Shown here in pieces: positions 23,409 through 33,095 of a DNA stretch of 64,000 bases. Source of the DNA: Plutella xylostella (lineage: Eukaryota > Arthropoda > Insecta > Lepidoptera > Plutellidae); the NCBI RefSeq assembly GCF_932276165.1, contig NC_064009.1:8494001-8558000 (forward strand), read 5' to 3'. How positions within the stretch are numbered: position 1 is the stretch's first letter; each line of letters starts with the position of its first letter. Below the pieces are notes generated by a model. That model saw nothing but the letters and a program-made list of their open reading frames with translations. It did no database searches and was not told where the DNA came from. A program made the position numbers and the translations under genes.

Positions 23409-24259
23409 TTATACCTTCCGTTTGTTATACACAGTGAACGTTATACTTAATAAATTTATATAATATGGGCGTATACCTTGTCAATGTTATTGTCTATTCG
23501 TTTTTATACCTCGTATTACTTACCCCAAAACCATAGTTAGTTAGTAGATAGTTTTGTATCTTATTGCTTTTCATATAATAAAATTATTTTTCAGCGCCAA
23601 ATATTATCGACACTAAGGAGTTTACATTCGTACAAAACGACGCGATTCTTCATCTATCGATATAAAATCGATATTGACCAACAACACTATCAATAACATC
23701 ATCAAACAGAGCGCGCGAGGTTTGTTCAGGAATTGGAGCAAACTGCGGGTAATTCCAGTAGGAAGTCACCGGCTACTGCTTGCGTGCGCCCGCGCAAGAG
23801 CTGGGCTCTTCTTATACGACTCCTTTTTTTTACCCTCCTCCTTCGGCGGTCGGGTAAAAAGGATACCCTACCCTACCGGCCTGCGATACTTTCCATTAAC
23901 ATTGGGGCTTGTTTTCATCTTTTTAGCGTGCAGTCGGGTTTTTTGTTTTTATTGTATGTAATAGGTACGTGTACATACTTAGTCTGTGTACTTTTTGAAA
24001 GCAATTTAAATTAAAGTATATTTTTTCTTTTAAGTAAAAATAAACGATTGCAAATTACTAATATAGCTATTTTTAGGAAGTTTATACTTTTAGGAATGCA
24101 GTTTAGACCTGCGGTTTGGTGATGATTTGTACAAAGATTTCCATTCGAGAGAGCCATGTTCACTATGTGCTGGTAATTACACCCCCGCAGAGTATACATA
24201 TAATACTAAACTATTTATTCTCATAGGAAAGATGTAAAATATACAAAATATACTATTTT
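23409..24259. other. Non-coding stretch
   Basis: A more GC-rich patch at 23700-23900 has open frames in two registers but no domain, splice-site pattern or family resemblance that I recognise. The rest is AT-rich. Confidence 0.35.
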
Positions 24260-24330
24260 ATAAGCTGATCAGTTGCGCATGGTCCGAGGCAATATCGGCC
24301 GAGGTTCGATTCCCGTGAAAATTAAGTCGG
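24260..24330 (+). mobile_element. tRNA-like SINE head (solo)
   Basis: A perfect B box GGTTCGATTCC lies at 24303-24313, preceded about 30 bp upstream by an A-box-like TTGCGCATGGTCC. There is no paired acceptor stem, so this is a SINE head or tRNA relic, not a tRNA gene. It differs from the SINE head at 20648. Confidence 0.5.
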
Positions 24331-25336
24331 CGGGCACGACGTGAGGCGTGCGCGAAATCTTCAGGGGTACACAACCACTAAAAATATATATTTTATGAGA
24401 ATACGTATTTTGATAGTAAAAAACTAATCTTATCTTATTTATTCTTGCATTGAGAATCTATTTCCATACATTAGACATCAACGGGGATGTAGAGTTTTCT
24501 TTTATATCTACACAATTATTATATCCAAAAACATAGGTACATTGATAAAGTAGTCGATAAAATTTCTTTAGATTATTATATTAATTAGGTTCAAATTGTG
24601 CTTCATATTTAAATCTAATTTAAGAGAAATAAACTAAAAACTACTATACCAAAGAAAAATAACTTTTTAATAAAATTTTAGTTTATCATCTGACTAGATA
24701 CCTTTTCTCCTGTATTCCCAAGGAGAGCCATAAATTATCGCTGCTAGTTTGGTATACTATCACTGCTGTCTGCTGTTAGTATCTAGTTTGTTTAAATGTA
24801 ATCTTCTTTAGATATCTAGAACAAAAATTGTTGGTGACACCAGATCCGTAGCACAGGAGCGGTGGCCAACAAAGGGTAATGTTAACACAGGCTTTGCTAT
24901 GAAAATAAACTTACTTTTACGTTTTAGATAATTTATTTAGTATTTAATGAAAATAGTACGTAGGAAACTATGTATAAATGCGATTATTTACTTTAAATTG
25001 CAGACAATAAATACATTAAGCCAGCTTTTTCCTTTTAGGAGTAATTTTGTGCTATGTCACTGCAACGCGAGTGTATATATCCTCAATCCTTTTCTTACTT
25101 ACTTGGAGAATAAAGTTCAGCTTATACCATCGATCATGTATCTTTTACTATTACTGACAACATAACATAACCTCATTATCAAAGGCGAGTCAACTCACCG
25201 CTTCAAAAGCCCAGTTCATCAGTCAAGCTATAATGAACATAATATTATAATGTTGACGACTTTCGTCTTAATTACATGTCTTTACATCTTTATAGAACCT
25301 GTAGTGAACGGAGATGTAGAGTAATGTTTGGTATAT
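24331..25336. other. AT-rich spacer
   Basis: No gene or defined repeat. Confidence 0.4.
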
Positions 25337-25339
25337 TAA

Positions 25340-25479
25340 GGCCCTATTTCACAATGTCTGGTTAGTGGATACCTGTGAGATAAAATACATGCTGTCACTG
25401 TCAAAAAATAATAACAGAGAGTGACAGCATGTATTTTATCTCACAGGTAGCCACTAACCAAAAATTGTGAAACAGGGCC
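25340..25479. mobile_element. PIF/Harbinger-like MITE with GGCCCTRTTTCAC termini
   Basis: A 140-bp palindromic element. It starts GGCCCTATTTCACAAT and ends ATTGTGAAACAGGGCC; the inner arms share ACCTGTGAGATAAAATACAT and GCTGTCACT. TAA flanks both sides (25337-25339 and 25480-25482). The TWA duplication points to PIF/Harbinger. It is a different family from the CCCCCTTATTCATAG MITE. Confidence 0.85.
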
Positions 25480-25482
25480 TAA

Positions 25483-25958
25483 GACTAGCGTTTCCGAGCT
25501 ATCCTCGTATGGACTTTAAAGGGATTTCCCTCGATCACTGATAGATTTTTATATTTATTTTGTATACCAATATTACTTCCTTGTAAGCTAAATGTAAACC
25601 AACACACCTTTTTGGTTTCAAAATGAAATGTTATTCTTAATATATAATATGAAGTACCATTATAAATATATACTAATTTGTTTCCAAATATATATTATTT
25701 ATATATATATTATTTATATACCTATGTATTACAGCTACCAAATTTTGTTTAACTACGATAAATATTCAAATGAAATGAAGTGCTCGAAGAATGTAAGCCA
25801 TCTTGATTCTTATCAAAATAGTTCATCCAATTAAAATAACTAAGCCACACTAAATCTCCAAATACGGTGTCGATGATATCTACTAAAGATTTAATCCGGA
25901 CTAAAAGGTCATTGAAATAAATAAAACCAAGGATAATGATGAAAAGATAGCTTTAATA
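25483..25958. other. AT-rich spacer
   Basis: TATATA-rich sequence around 25680-25725; nothing else recognised. Confidence 0.4.
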
Positions 25959-25960
25959 TA

Positions 25961-26219
25961 CAGGATGTTGCAAAAAGGGTACACTAAGCCGAAACCTACA
26001 TGTGCAGCATGGTATATCTAAGCCCGAAACTGATATCAGAATTTCAAAATTGGCGAAAAAAAAAACATTTTCCATAGAAACTTTGTTGGTCATGTGACTT
26101 TTTACTATGGAGAATGTTTTTTTTTTCGCGAATTTTGAAAACCTGATTTCAGTTTCGGGCTTATATACCATGCTGCACATGTAGGTTTCGGCTTAGTATA
26201 CCCTTTTTGCAACACTCTG
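25961..26219. mobile_element. TA-flanked palindromic MITE with CAGGATGTTGC terminus, copy 1
   Basis: The termini are CAGGATGTTGCAAAAAGGGT and, on the other strand, CAGAGTGTTGCAAAAAGGGT. The arms run over 100 bp each through AAGCCGAAACCTACATGTGC. TA flanks both ends (25959-25960 and 26220-26221). A diverged copy lies at 46565-46775. It is non-autonomous and of Tc1/mariner type by target site. Reading frames through it are palindrome artefacts. Confidence 0.85.
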
Positions 26220-26556
26220 TATATATTTTGATACCGTTTTTTTTTGTACATAACATAGTCCAAGATTATTTTTTTTTAATACCACCAAACTAAGTAGTAA
26301 CCTAAACAAAATATTGAGCAAACACATACATATTCAACGATCGATAAGGCCTAGACTTTCCTAATAACGCCGAACCCCACACCATAGGCGCTAGCCCGAT
26401 AACCTTTTGTATCTACTGTGTTGGTAGGCAACGCACAATTAGCGGAGGTACAAACAAAATTAGTCCAAGTTTGCATGTTTTGTTTACCCTGTTAAGGCGA
26501 ACTACTTTATTAAACTCTTCGTTAAGTGTACAAATAGAACACAATGTTTAAAAATA

Positions 26557-26782
26557 CACACACACGCAATGAAAAAGTTCCAGTAAGAAAAACACATTTT
26601 CCTAAGCGGAAAAGGCTAGCTTAATTAAGCTGTGTGCAATAATGAGGTAAGTACATTTAAGACAAAAATCAAAAACAAAAAACGTGAACATATTGTTCAA
26701 ATTTCCTATTGAAAGTTTAAAAAAAAATAGGTTATTTAGTGTCGGAATATTGTAAGTGGAACTGTTTCTCTGCTCGTTGGTG
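26557..26782. mobile_element. TA-flanked MITE of the CACYCACGGGC family, copy 1
   Basis: The left end CACACACACGCAATGAAAAA and the right end, read inverted, CACCAACGAGCAGAG, continue into GTTCCA on both sides. TA flanks at 26555-26556 and 26783-26784. The inner GCGGAAAAGGCTAGC word also occurs in the copy at 41106-41338. Confidence 0.75.
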
Positions 26783-26784
26783 TA

Positions 26785-27190
26785 AAATAAACATCCACAT
26801 GTATTTCAATAAATATAGATAGATCTTGGCAATATTCTTGGTTACTGAGTATTGGGAAGTAGGCTCTAAAAATAGAATTAGCATGAAAGTTTTGGGAAAA
26901 AATCTTTCAAATGGAAGTCATGTTTTTTTTTTTCAATTGGCGGCGCTAGTTGGCCACACTTCACCTTAAGCCTGAATAAATCTCGGCAGATAAGTCGTCC
27001 TCCACTAGGTGGCGTTGCGATGGAGATAGCCTTCCCTGCGCCGGCGCCGATGGGACTCGCGATTTGACTGCAAGTGCTGAGATATTTTGAGTGCATCGAA
27101 AGCGACTCAAGAGACGGGCGCTCTCTGTAGTCATTGTAGAACGGCGATGCAATCCGTAGCCTCCTCCAAGATTGTAGGGCTGTTGCCATA
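26785..27190. other. Non-coding, GC-richer patch
   Basis: 26940-27185 is GC-rich and open on the minus strand in two frames, but neither product has a recognisable domain. The block abuts the MITE at 27191. It may be an unidentified old repeat. Confidence 0.35.
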
Positions 27191-27336
27191 CCCCCTTATT
27201 CATAGGAAAGTTTTAGGATGTTTTAGCTATTTAACTGTTTTGTCCCTGTCTAACTCAGCACAAATTGTTCTTTGACAGAGAGGGTCAAAACAGTTAGATA
27301 GCTAAAACGTCCTATAACATTTCTATGAATAAGGGG
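27191..27336. mobile_element. PIF/Harbinger-like palindromic MITE, copy 3
   Basis: Starts CCCCCTTATTCATAGGAAAG and ends TTCTATGAATAAGGGG, with the same TGTTCTTTGACAGAGAGG centre as the other two copies. The arms are more diverged and the flanking trinucleotides (ATA and TAA) no longer match, so this copy is older. Confidence 0.75.
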
Positions 27337-29924
27337 TAATCTCCACGCTTGGCAGGCGGGTAGACAGGAGATGCCACACAGAAGCAGGGCAGTTTTAATA
27401 AGTATCCCTAATACTTACTTATCTTATAAGGTTATTATAGGTTTTTTACTTTATTTTATCACGAGTTATATTCGAATCAATTTATGCATGCAAAGACCAA
27501 TGCGTCTCGGAACTGTTTTTTTTACCAAACGTTTGTGATACAAATTGCTAAATAAGTCAGTGACAAATTAAAGATAAAAAACCTTATTTATTGGTATTCG
27601 TTGGTCACGGTCCGATTCTGTAAACGGTTCCAACTCAGCATGATTCATGTGTTGAGATGAGTTTGTACGCATTTTACTTATTTGGAGAGTCACTGACCTT
27701 CCGTGTTTTTTTTTTGTGTTGTGTAGAGTTTTCGAAACGACAGATCAAAAATTGGAGTAATTATAACTTGAATAACATATAGGTACCTAACTTAGATTAT
27801 AAATTATAACATAGAGAAGTAATTAAATATTCCTTTGTATTAACGTCAAGAAGCCAGATTCTCATATTGCAAACACAGTGACCATCATGGAACCGTAAAA
27901 CTGTATTAATTCACGTCTCGCGTATGTTTGTAGTCTAAACGAAAAATGTCAGTTTGCGAAAAAAAACTTTATTTCTGACCCTGTCTTTACTTATTAGTTA
28001 TGGTATGGTGCTAATAATGCTAATACTACCAAACATAAAATTGCGTTTTTTTAATTGTAACCTGAGTCTTTTATCATACGGTACATACTAATTCATCAAC
28101 TCCTTAGAGGACTGTTGACGATATCTAATTTAAATTTTAATTAGAAACCAATTTTGAAAGTAAAAACATACATTTCATTTAGTTAATTATAGCACTGACA
28201 TTTTGCTAATCACCGGAATCACCGCTATACAGCTAATCCGATGTTATTGATGCCTCAATTTCCTACTCGTATTAATAATAAAAATACTCATTAAATTAGC
28301 CTCACTATTGTTTCAATAGTTACAAGAACGCTTGTCCCCTTAGTAAAAAGTGTTTTTTTTAAATAGCCTTTCAGGTGTCTGTTTTTTGCAGAAGTGATAA
28401 GCTTACTACATCTATCGAAGAACTTACTGTGTATTGTGTGTACTTATCCTTATTATTTATTATGTATTAATTTACTCTAAAAACTTAAAGGTTTTAAATT
28501 TAAAATCATAGAAGCAGAATGTAACCCTCGTAATTTAATTATAACCCTTACTGGTTCAACGTAAAATATCACATTCTTAAATTAATAATGCCTTAAAATC
28601 AGATACTTACCACAAGTATAATTGATGACAAAAACGTTTCGTCGGCTCATTACACTGCCCTGGTTTCGACGCTGTCTATTACAGTGAGGACTTAATAAAT
28701 CAGCGCCATCTATGGAGATAATGATGAGATTTTTTGGCTGTCGCCGACGAAAGGTGCAATCTCAATTAGGCCGATATCTTTCTCGTTAAATCGGGTGAGT
28801 AAACTGGACTTTTTAGGCGTACAGTCCCTGCGAAAATTGTGTGTATGTTTGTTTGTAATTTTCTATGATTGTATCGTAACAGTACATATAATGTGAAAAG
28901 AAGCAGAGTCGTATTCATATAGCACGATTTATTAATAAGTTAATTTTGGCTTATAGGATCAAAAATAAATGAAGAACAGACAAAATTTTTATAATCATCC
29001 ATTTTGTGGAGAAAAAAATTTCAAAGGCCAATATTGTTACGTTATTTCTGCAACAATTTGTTCTTTTGCTTCCTATTTTATTTTCTAACCACATTGATCT
29101 AATAAGTCAAAACCAAAAGTTTTTTTTACAAAACACTACACCTACGCTTTTGTCTCCAACTGTCCAAGTTTGCGCAATAATGTAAAACATTCATTCTTAC
29201 ACTAACGAGCTACATTTCTTTCTTTCTTTCGCCGCTTCCAACGCCTGAGTCTCGTACTCGTACATACATCGATATACCATCTTAATACGTATGTTTTAAG
29301 ATATTTATTATCCGCTTACCCAGAGCCGCAGGATAAATGTGGTGAACTGTTTCGGCATTTTTTTGTTGAAAGCTAATTTATCTACAATGTCATTATAGGG
29401 TATTCATTGTAGCTTGTCAACGTAGTTTTTTCATATGTTATAATTTACTTTTAAAAGTATAGTTAACAATATTTTTTTTAAATAAACTATTTTGGTATAA
29501 AAAAAGATTGAAATTTGTCACTTTAGAGTTTGTACCATATACTTTACCCATAATACTCGTTTAATAATTTTTATTGCAATAATGTACTGTATTAGAAAAT
29601 TTAAAAACGCCGAAATATATTTTACTTAAAATTTTACAAAACTTTCAATACTCTGAAATGACTAGTTGTCTACTGGACGTTTAAAAAAATATGATTTGTT
29701 ACTTCGCACTGCGACATAACCAAAAATATCGTAGTTAATTGAACAAGTTTATATAATATTTTCCACCGAGACGTATTCAGGACTTGACAAGTAAGAGCAA
29801 CCTATTTTTAATGCACACTATGATGAAAATAAAATCGATACTTACTTTAGTTATATAACGGGCTAACACTCACAAAACAACGAACACCATGGATCATAGG
29901 GAAATAAAGGAGAAATAAAATCTG
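27337..29924. other. Long AT-rich non-coding stretch
   Basis: No gene, RNA or defined repeat over about 2.6 kb. The short GCGCCATCTATGGAG word at about 28704 is a common repeat-associated motif, but no element ends were found. Confidence 0.45.
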
Positions 29925-30079
29925 ACCCCTTAGCTTAATTTTCATCGTGAACGTGACGTGAAATTTGTAGGGAAATTTTAGTTCTGCTACCGACCGCCAG
30001 GGGCGCTGTTCACATTTTTATACAAAATTACTCGATGAATTCTACTTCACGTTCACGATGAAAATTCACGCTAAGGGGT
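29925..30079. mobile_element. MITE with ACCCCTTAGC termini
   Basis: The left end ACCCCTTAGCTTAATTTTCA is mirrored at the right by GATGAAAATTCACGCTAAGG and GGT. The arms continue through CATCGTGAACGTGA. CTG flanks both ends (29922-29924 and 30080-30082), possibly a 3-bp duplication. The superfamily is uncertain. Confidence 0.7.
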
Positions 30080-30235
30080 CTGATTCTCACTGGGGCCCAA
30101 TCGCTAAGTTAAAACAAAATAAAATATAACAATTCATTACTAGATTGACACTAATTAGTGTCAAATTCTATACATTTTGAATCCGACACTCATTTTCAAA
30201 ACAAGCTCGCGAATACGTCCTGCCTCCAGAAGAGC

Positions 30236-30353
30236 TAGTACGGGGTGCATTTAAGACGTGACAAGAGTTTTACATCGCGCTCACTCACATCGCACAGCCT
30301 CAAGAGCGAGAGGACGGAGAACTCTTGCCACGTCTTAATAGCGCCCCATGCTA
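30236..30353 (-). mobile_element. MITE with TAGCACGGGGCGC termini, copy 2
   Basis: The left end TAGTACGGGGTGCATTTAAG and the right end TTAATAGCGCCCCATGCTA match the element at 8485-8603, with the asymmetric centre reversed. AGAG lies near both ends, but the duplication length is ambiguous. Confidence 0.7.
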
Positions 30354-30636
30354 CAGAGCCTGAATACGTCCGTAGTAATTTTTATGTTTTGTCGCTGCCT
30401 GCATTGTGTCAGAATTGGAACAGAATTTCTCTGCTAATAATACCAATTAATTCCGTTATGGTCCGTGTTATTTCCATTTCTCGGCAGGCCCTCTTTTTGT
30501 AGGCACATTTATTATGATGTTGTTTTGGCTCTGCCACTAATTATTTTCAACACTGCAAAGTATGACGCTCTACCTAACTAAATAATTCGTAAATGAACAA
30601 AATTACAGTATTAAATAACATAAATATACGTCTAAA

Positions 30637-30640
<4 letters not shown>

Positions 30641-30669
<29 letters not shown>

Positions 30670-30693
30670 TTTTATATATATATATATATATAT
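30641..30693. repeat. TA dinucleotide microsatellite
   Basis: Nearly pure TA repeats broken once by TTTT. It sits just past the 3' end of the LINE fragment at 30694-30912, and a second TA run follows at 30913-30930. Confidence 0.85.
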
Positions 30694-30912
30694 GATGATG
30701 ATGTCCTCTTCGTCGTATCCGACAACAGCGACTCTTGCTACACTCTGTTATGTGCTCTTATGTGGCTGGCAAGTCCGAACTTCGTCTTGAACACCCTGTC
30801 ACACTGAGCACAGTAGAGCTGTCCCATCCTGTTGTATGTATAGTTGTAGGAGGGCTTAGGGCGTGTCTTCCGAGAGTGGCGTTTCACGTCAAGGTCTTGA
30901 AGTCGAGACCTG
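30694..30912 (-). pseudogene. Non-LTR retrotransposon tail with C2H2 zinc finger
   Basis: On the minus strand the frame ends RMGQLYCAQCDRVF, then KTKFGLASHIRAHNRV and a stop at about 30738. CxxC, twelve residues, then HxxxH is a C2H2 finger of the GLASHxRAH type. I know this type from the extreme C-terminus of some invertebrate LINE polyproteins, where it follows the reverse transcriptase. The 3' tail continues to ACATCATCATCATATATA. No reverse transcriptase remains. A host zinc-finger exon is less likely, given the tail and the flanking microsatellites. Confidence 0.55.
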
Positions 30913-31339
30913 TATATATATATATATATAGGCGACACTACGAAAATGAATAACGCTATGTCATATAGATATAGCATCTACCAAACTTCATGTTTATTAT
31001 TATTTTTTTGTAAAAAAAATCATAGAGATTCTTCTTTGACAGAGATTCTTGTTCTGTGTAGTCACAACTGGTCACATGGTGACTTACATTTTTGAAGAAC
31101 GGTAGTTAATACCTTATTACTTACTAGTCTTCTTGTACGTCAGTAAACAAATTTGAGGTTATTTATTATTCATAAGGTGTATTTTGAGAACTCGACAGTC
31201 AGTGACAAATCTATAGCATTGAGATGAGAGAACTACTGTTTGCTTCTGGCCTTTAGTGGCTATGGACACATGTTCTTAAGATTATCCTTAACAGTAGGTA
31301 AGTAAAATAAAATTTACAAACAAATATAAGACACTCGCA

Positions 31340-31345
31340 TTTATT
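31340..31345 (-). terminator. Candidate poly(A) signal AATAAA
   Basis: TTTATT on the plus strand reads AATAAA in the direction of the knirps-like transcript. I found no earlier exact match between it and the stop codon. Confidence 0.4.
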
Positions 31346-32136
31346 AAATGTTTCTTCAATATATTAATTTTTAATATTTTAACGTAAAAAAATGTAAACA
31401 AATAAAACATTATCTTATAAAACTGATAACAATATTCGCTGTAATTAGTACTTTGTGATGGAATTTTGAGCTGGAATGACTGACGTTAAACTTATACAGA
31501 AATAGTCAGGAAAGTGGAATTACTTAGGTAGTTTGAGTATTAGAAATAAGACTGTACTCAGATTTAAATAATAATTATATACAATTAAAAAGAAATGTAA
31601 AATCTGCAACAAATGAAACAAGTAACAAAACAGTTAACACACACATTCGAGAAAAAACTAAATAATTACACAAAAATCATAATTCTCCTAATTACTGACT
31701 GAATACAAACCCTAAATTAAAACTAATACAATAAATACTTAAAACAACAAAATTTAAACAAATCACTTTATCAAAACATACATCAAATTTGTACATTTCA
31801 ATTTTGAGCTTCGTTTCACTGGCCTATATCCCACCTTTATAGGTATTAACTAAATTGGTAAATCAAAACACTGGCATACATTTCACGAACTGGCATTTTT
31901 AATACTTAACTCTTAAATACCTATAAGAAATCTATCTACACTAGAACATATTAAATATGGTAGCATTAATTCAGGTAAACTTAAGAAAGAAGGAATGTAC
32001 AGGACCTTAAAATACTGTATGGCAGAGTATTTTTAAACGAAATAATTATATTCAACTAACTAACGCTAATGGAACAAGAAGACACATGGCGAAATTGACT
32101 CACGGTTGTAGGTTAACTATTACTAAGATTACTATC
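31340..32136 (-). other. Probable 3' UTR of the knirps-like gene
   Basis: This stretch immediately follows the TGA of the knirps-like exon and is AT-rich, without repeats or other genes. The first minus-strand AATAAA after the stop is at 31340-31345 (TTTATT on the plus strand), giving a 3' UTR of about 0.8 kb. The end point is inferred. Confidence 0.5.
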
Positions 32137-33069
32137 TCATCCAGTCAAAGGAAGTTGTTCAGTTCTTTTCGGGACCAAAGAAAGGTCCAGAGGGTTCTTC
32201 AAAATATCTTTGCCTTCATCATTCAAGTCGATGCTGAGTTCTGGCTCCGAGTCACTCGGCTCATTCTTAGGGCTTCTAAAGAGTACAGCAGTAGATTTGA
32301 AAGAAAGATCAATAGGCTGGTCCTGCTCTATGGCCACACCACCCGCCGCAGGAGAGTGCAGGATAGAATCGCCACCGTTGCGGTTTTGCCACGTGGACGT
32401 TATACCAGGTGGTACCGGCCGTATGTTCAAGGCCGGGATAAACGTACCGCTTCTCGGCGAGAAACTAGGAGTGGACGATCCGCTTCTAAACGGAGAAGTC
32501 GGTAAGTTAATAGACACGGCCGAAGACTTTCTTTTTCTTGTGTCCTTTGAGGAGGAATTCCTAATGGCATGTAACCGCACGTCCTTTTCACTGCACGGTG
32601 AAGACGCTGATCGGAATATGCTGAGGCCACTGGTACTTCGGGAGCTGTTGTCGTCCTCAGGGTCAGCTGATGATGCTCCAGAGTCGGACGGAGACACGCT
32701 TTGCCTCGTCACGTCTTCAGTGAATGGGTTTTTTTCGTTGTGCTTGTAGTATTCCGCCAGGGCTGCCGCTGGGAGCAGATTTGTCGGTATGAACGAAGGA
32801 TTCATGGCGGGGTTGAATGCAGGCGGTGACTTACTCGTCTGAATGTGCTGCATGTGGTGTTGTTGCTGCTCCTGCAGTAAGCAGTGGATCTTGAACCAGT
32901 TGGATCTCCTCCCGTATCTCGAGCCAGACTTGGACATACCGACCAGCAGGCATTTCCGTAGCCGACACGCCTTGCAAGCCGTTCTATTCTTCTTATTAAT
33001 GACGCATTCACCGTTGTTCTTGCACTCCGATATCGACGACAGGTTGTTGTAAGTGCGCCCGAAGAACGA
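32137..33069 (-). CDS. knrl: Knirps-family nuclear receptor-like transcription factor, last coding exon
   Basis: Predicted nuclear DNA-binding repressor of the NR0A (knirps/knirps-like/eagle) group, which in insects patterns embryo segments and appendages. The exon encodes 310 residues from SFFGRTYNN to QLPLTG. Cysteines 16, 22, 32 and 35 form the second C4 finger of the receptor DNA-binding domain. They are followed by the knirps box around residues 46-68 (SKSGSRYGRRSNWFKIHCLL), diagnostic of this family, then a Q/H-rich and Ser-rich linker with no ligand-binding domain, as expected. PIDLSFK at about residue 252 and PLDLS at about 293 match the PxDLS motif by which Knirps recruits the CtBP co-repressor. 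A polypyrimidine tract and TTCCAG on the minus strand place a splice acceptor just before 33069, in phase 0. The upstream ATG-led 8 residues in the same frame are intronic. The first finger is not in this exon. The paralogue (knirps, knirps-like or eagle) is not certain. Confidence 0.95.
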   Translation of the reverse strand, partial: SFFGRTYNNLSSISECKNNGECVINKKNRTACKACRLRKCLLVGMSKSGSRYGRRSNWFKIHCLLQEQQQHHMQHIQTSKSPPAFNPAMNPSFIPTNLLPAAALAEYYKHNEKNPFTEDVTRQSVSPSDSGASSADPEDDNSSRSTSGLSIFRSASSPCSEKDVRLHAIRNSSSKDTRKRKSSAVSINLPTSPFRSGSSTPSFSPRSGTFIPALNIRPVPPGITSTWQNRNGGDSILHSPAAGGVAIEQDQPIDLSFKSTAVLFRSPKNEPSDSEPELSIDLNDEGKDILKNPLDLSLVPKRTEQLPLTG

Positions 33070-33095
33070 CTGGAACAATGAAAAAAAAAACACAT
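33070..33095 (-). other. 3' splice acceptor of the knirps-like exon
   Basis: On the minus strand a T-rich tract (ten T) leads through CATTGTTCCAG directly into TCGTTCTTC, coding SFF. In this family the intron between the two zinc fingers falls at this point (after CEGCK), so the position fits the known gene structure. Confidence 0.85.

Noticed and set aside
23083..23463. Second 126-residue open frame on the plus strand
   Set aside because: Same cause in the mirrored arm. It runs through the target duplication, so it is not a transposon gene.
24260..24330. Possible tRNA gene
   Set aside because: A and B boxes are present, but the acceptor and anticodon stems do not pair. It is a SINE head.
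26878..27203. Overlapping minus-strand frames in a GC-richer patch
   Set aside because: Two registers are open at once and neither product resembles a protein family. GC content explains the openness.
32086..32749. Long plus-strand frames (139 and 179 residues)
   Set aside because: They are antisense shadows of the knirps-like exon, whose zinc finger and knirps box on the minus strand are unambiguous.
33070..33093. ATG-led extension of the knirps-like frame (MFFFSLFQ)
   Set aside because: These codons are the polypyrimidine tract and AG of the splice acceptor, so the ATG is intronic.
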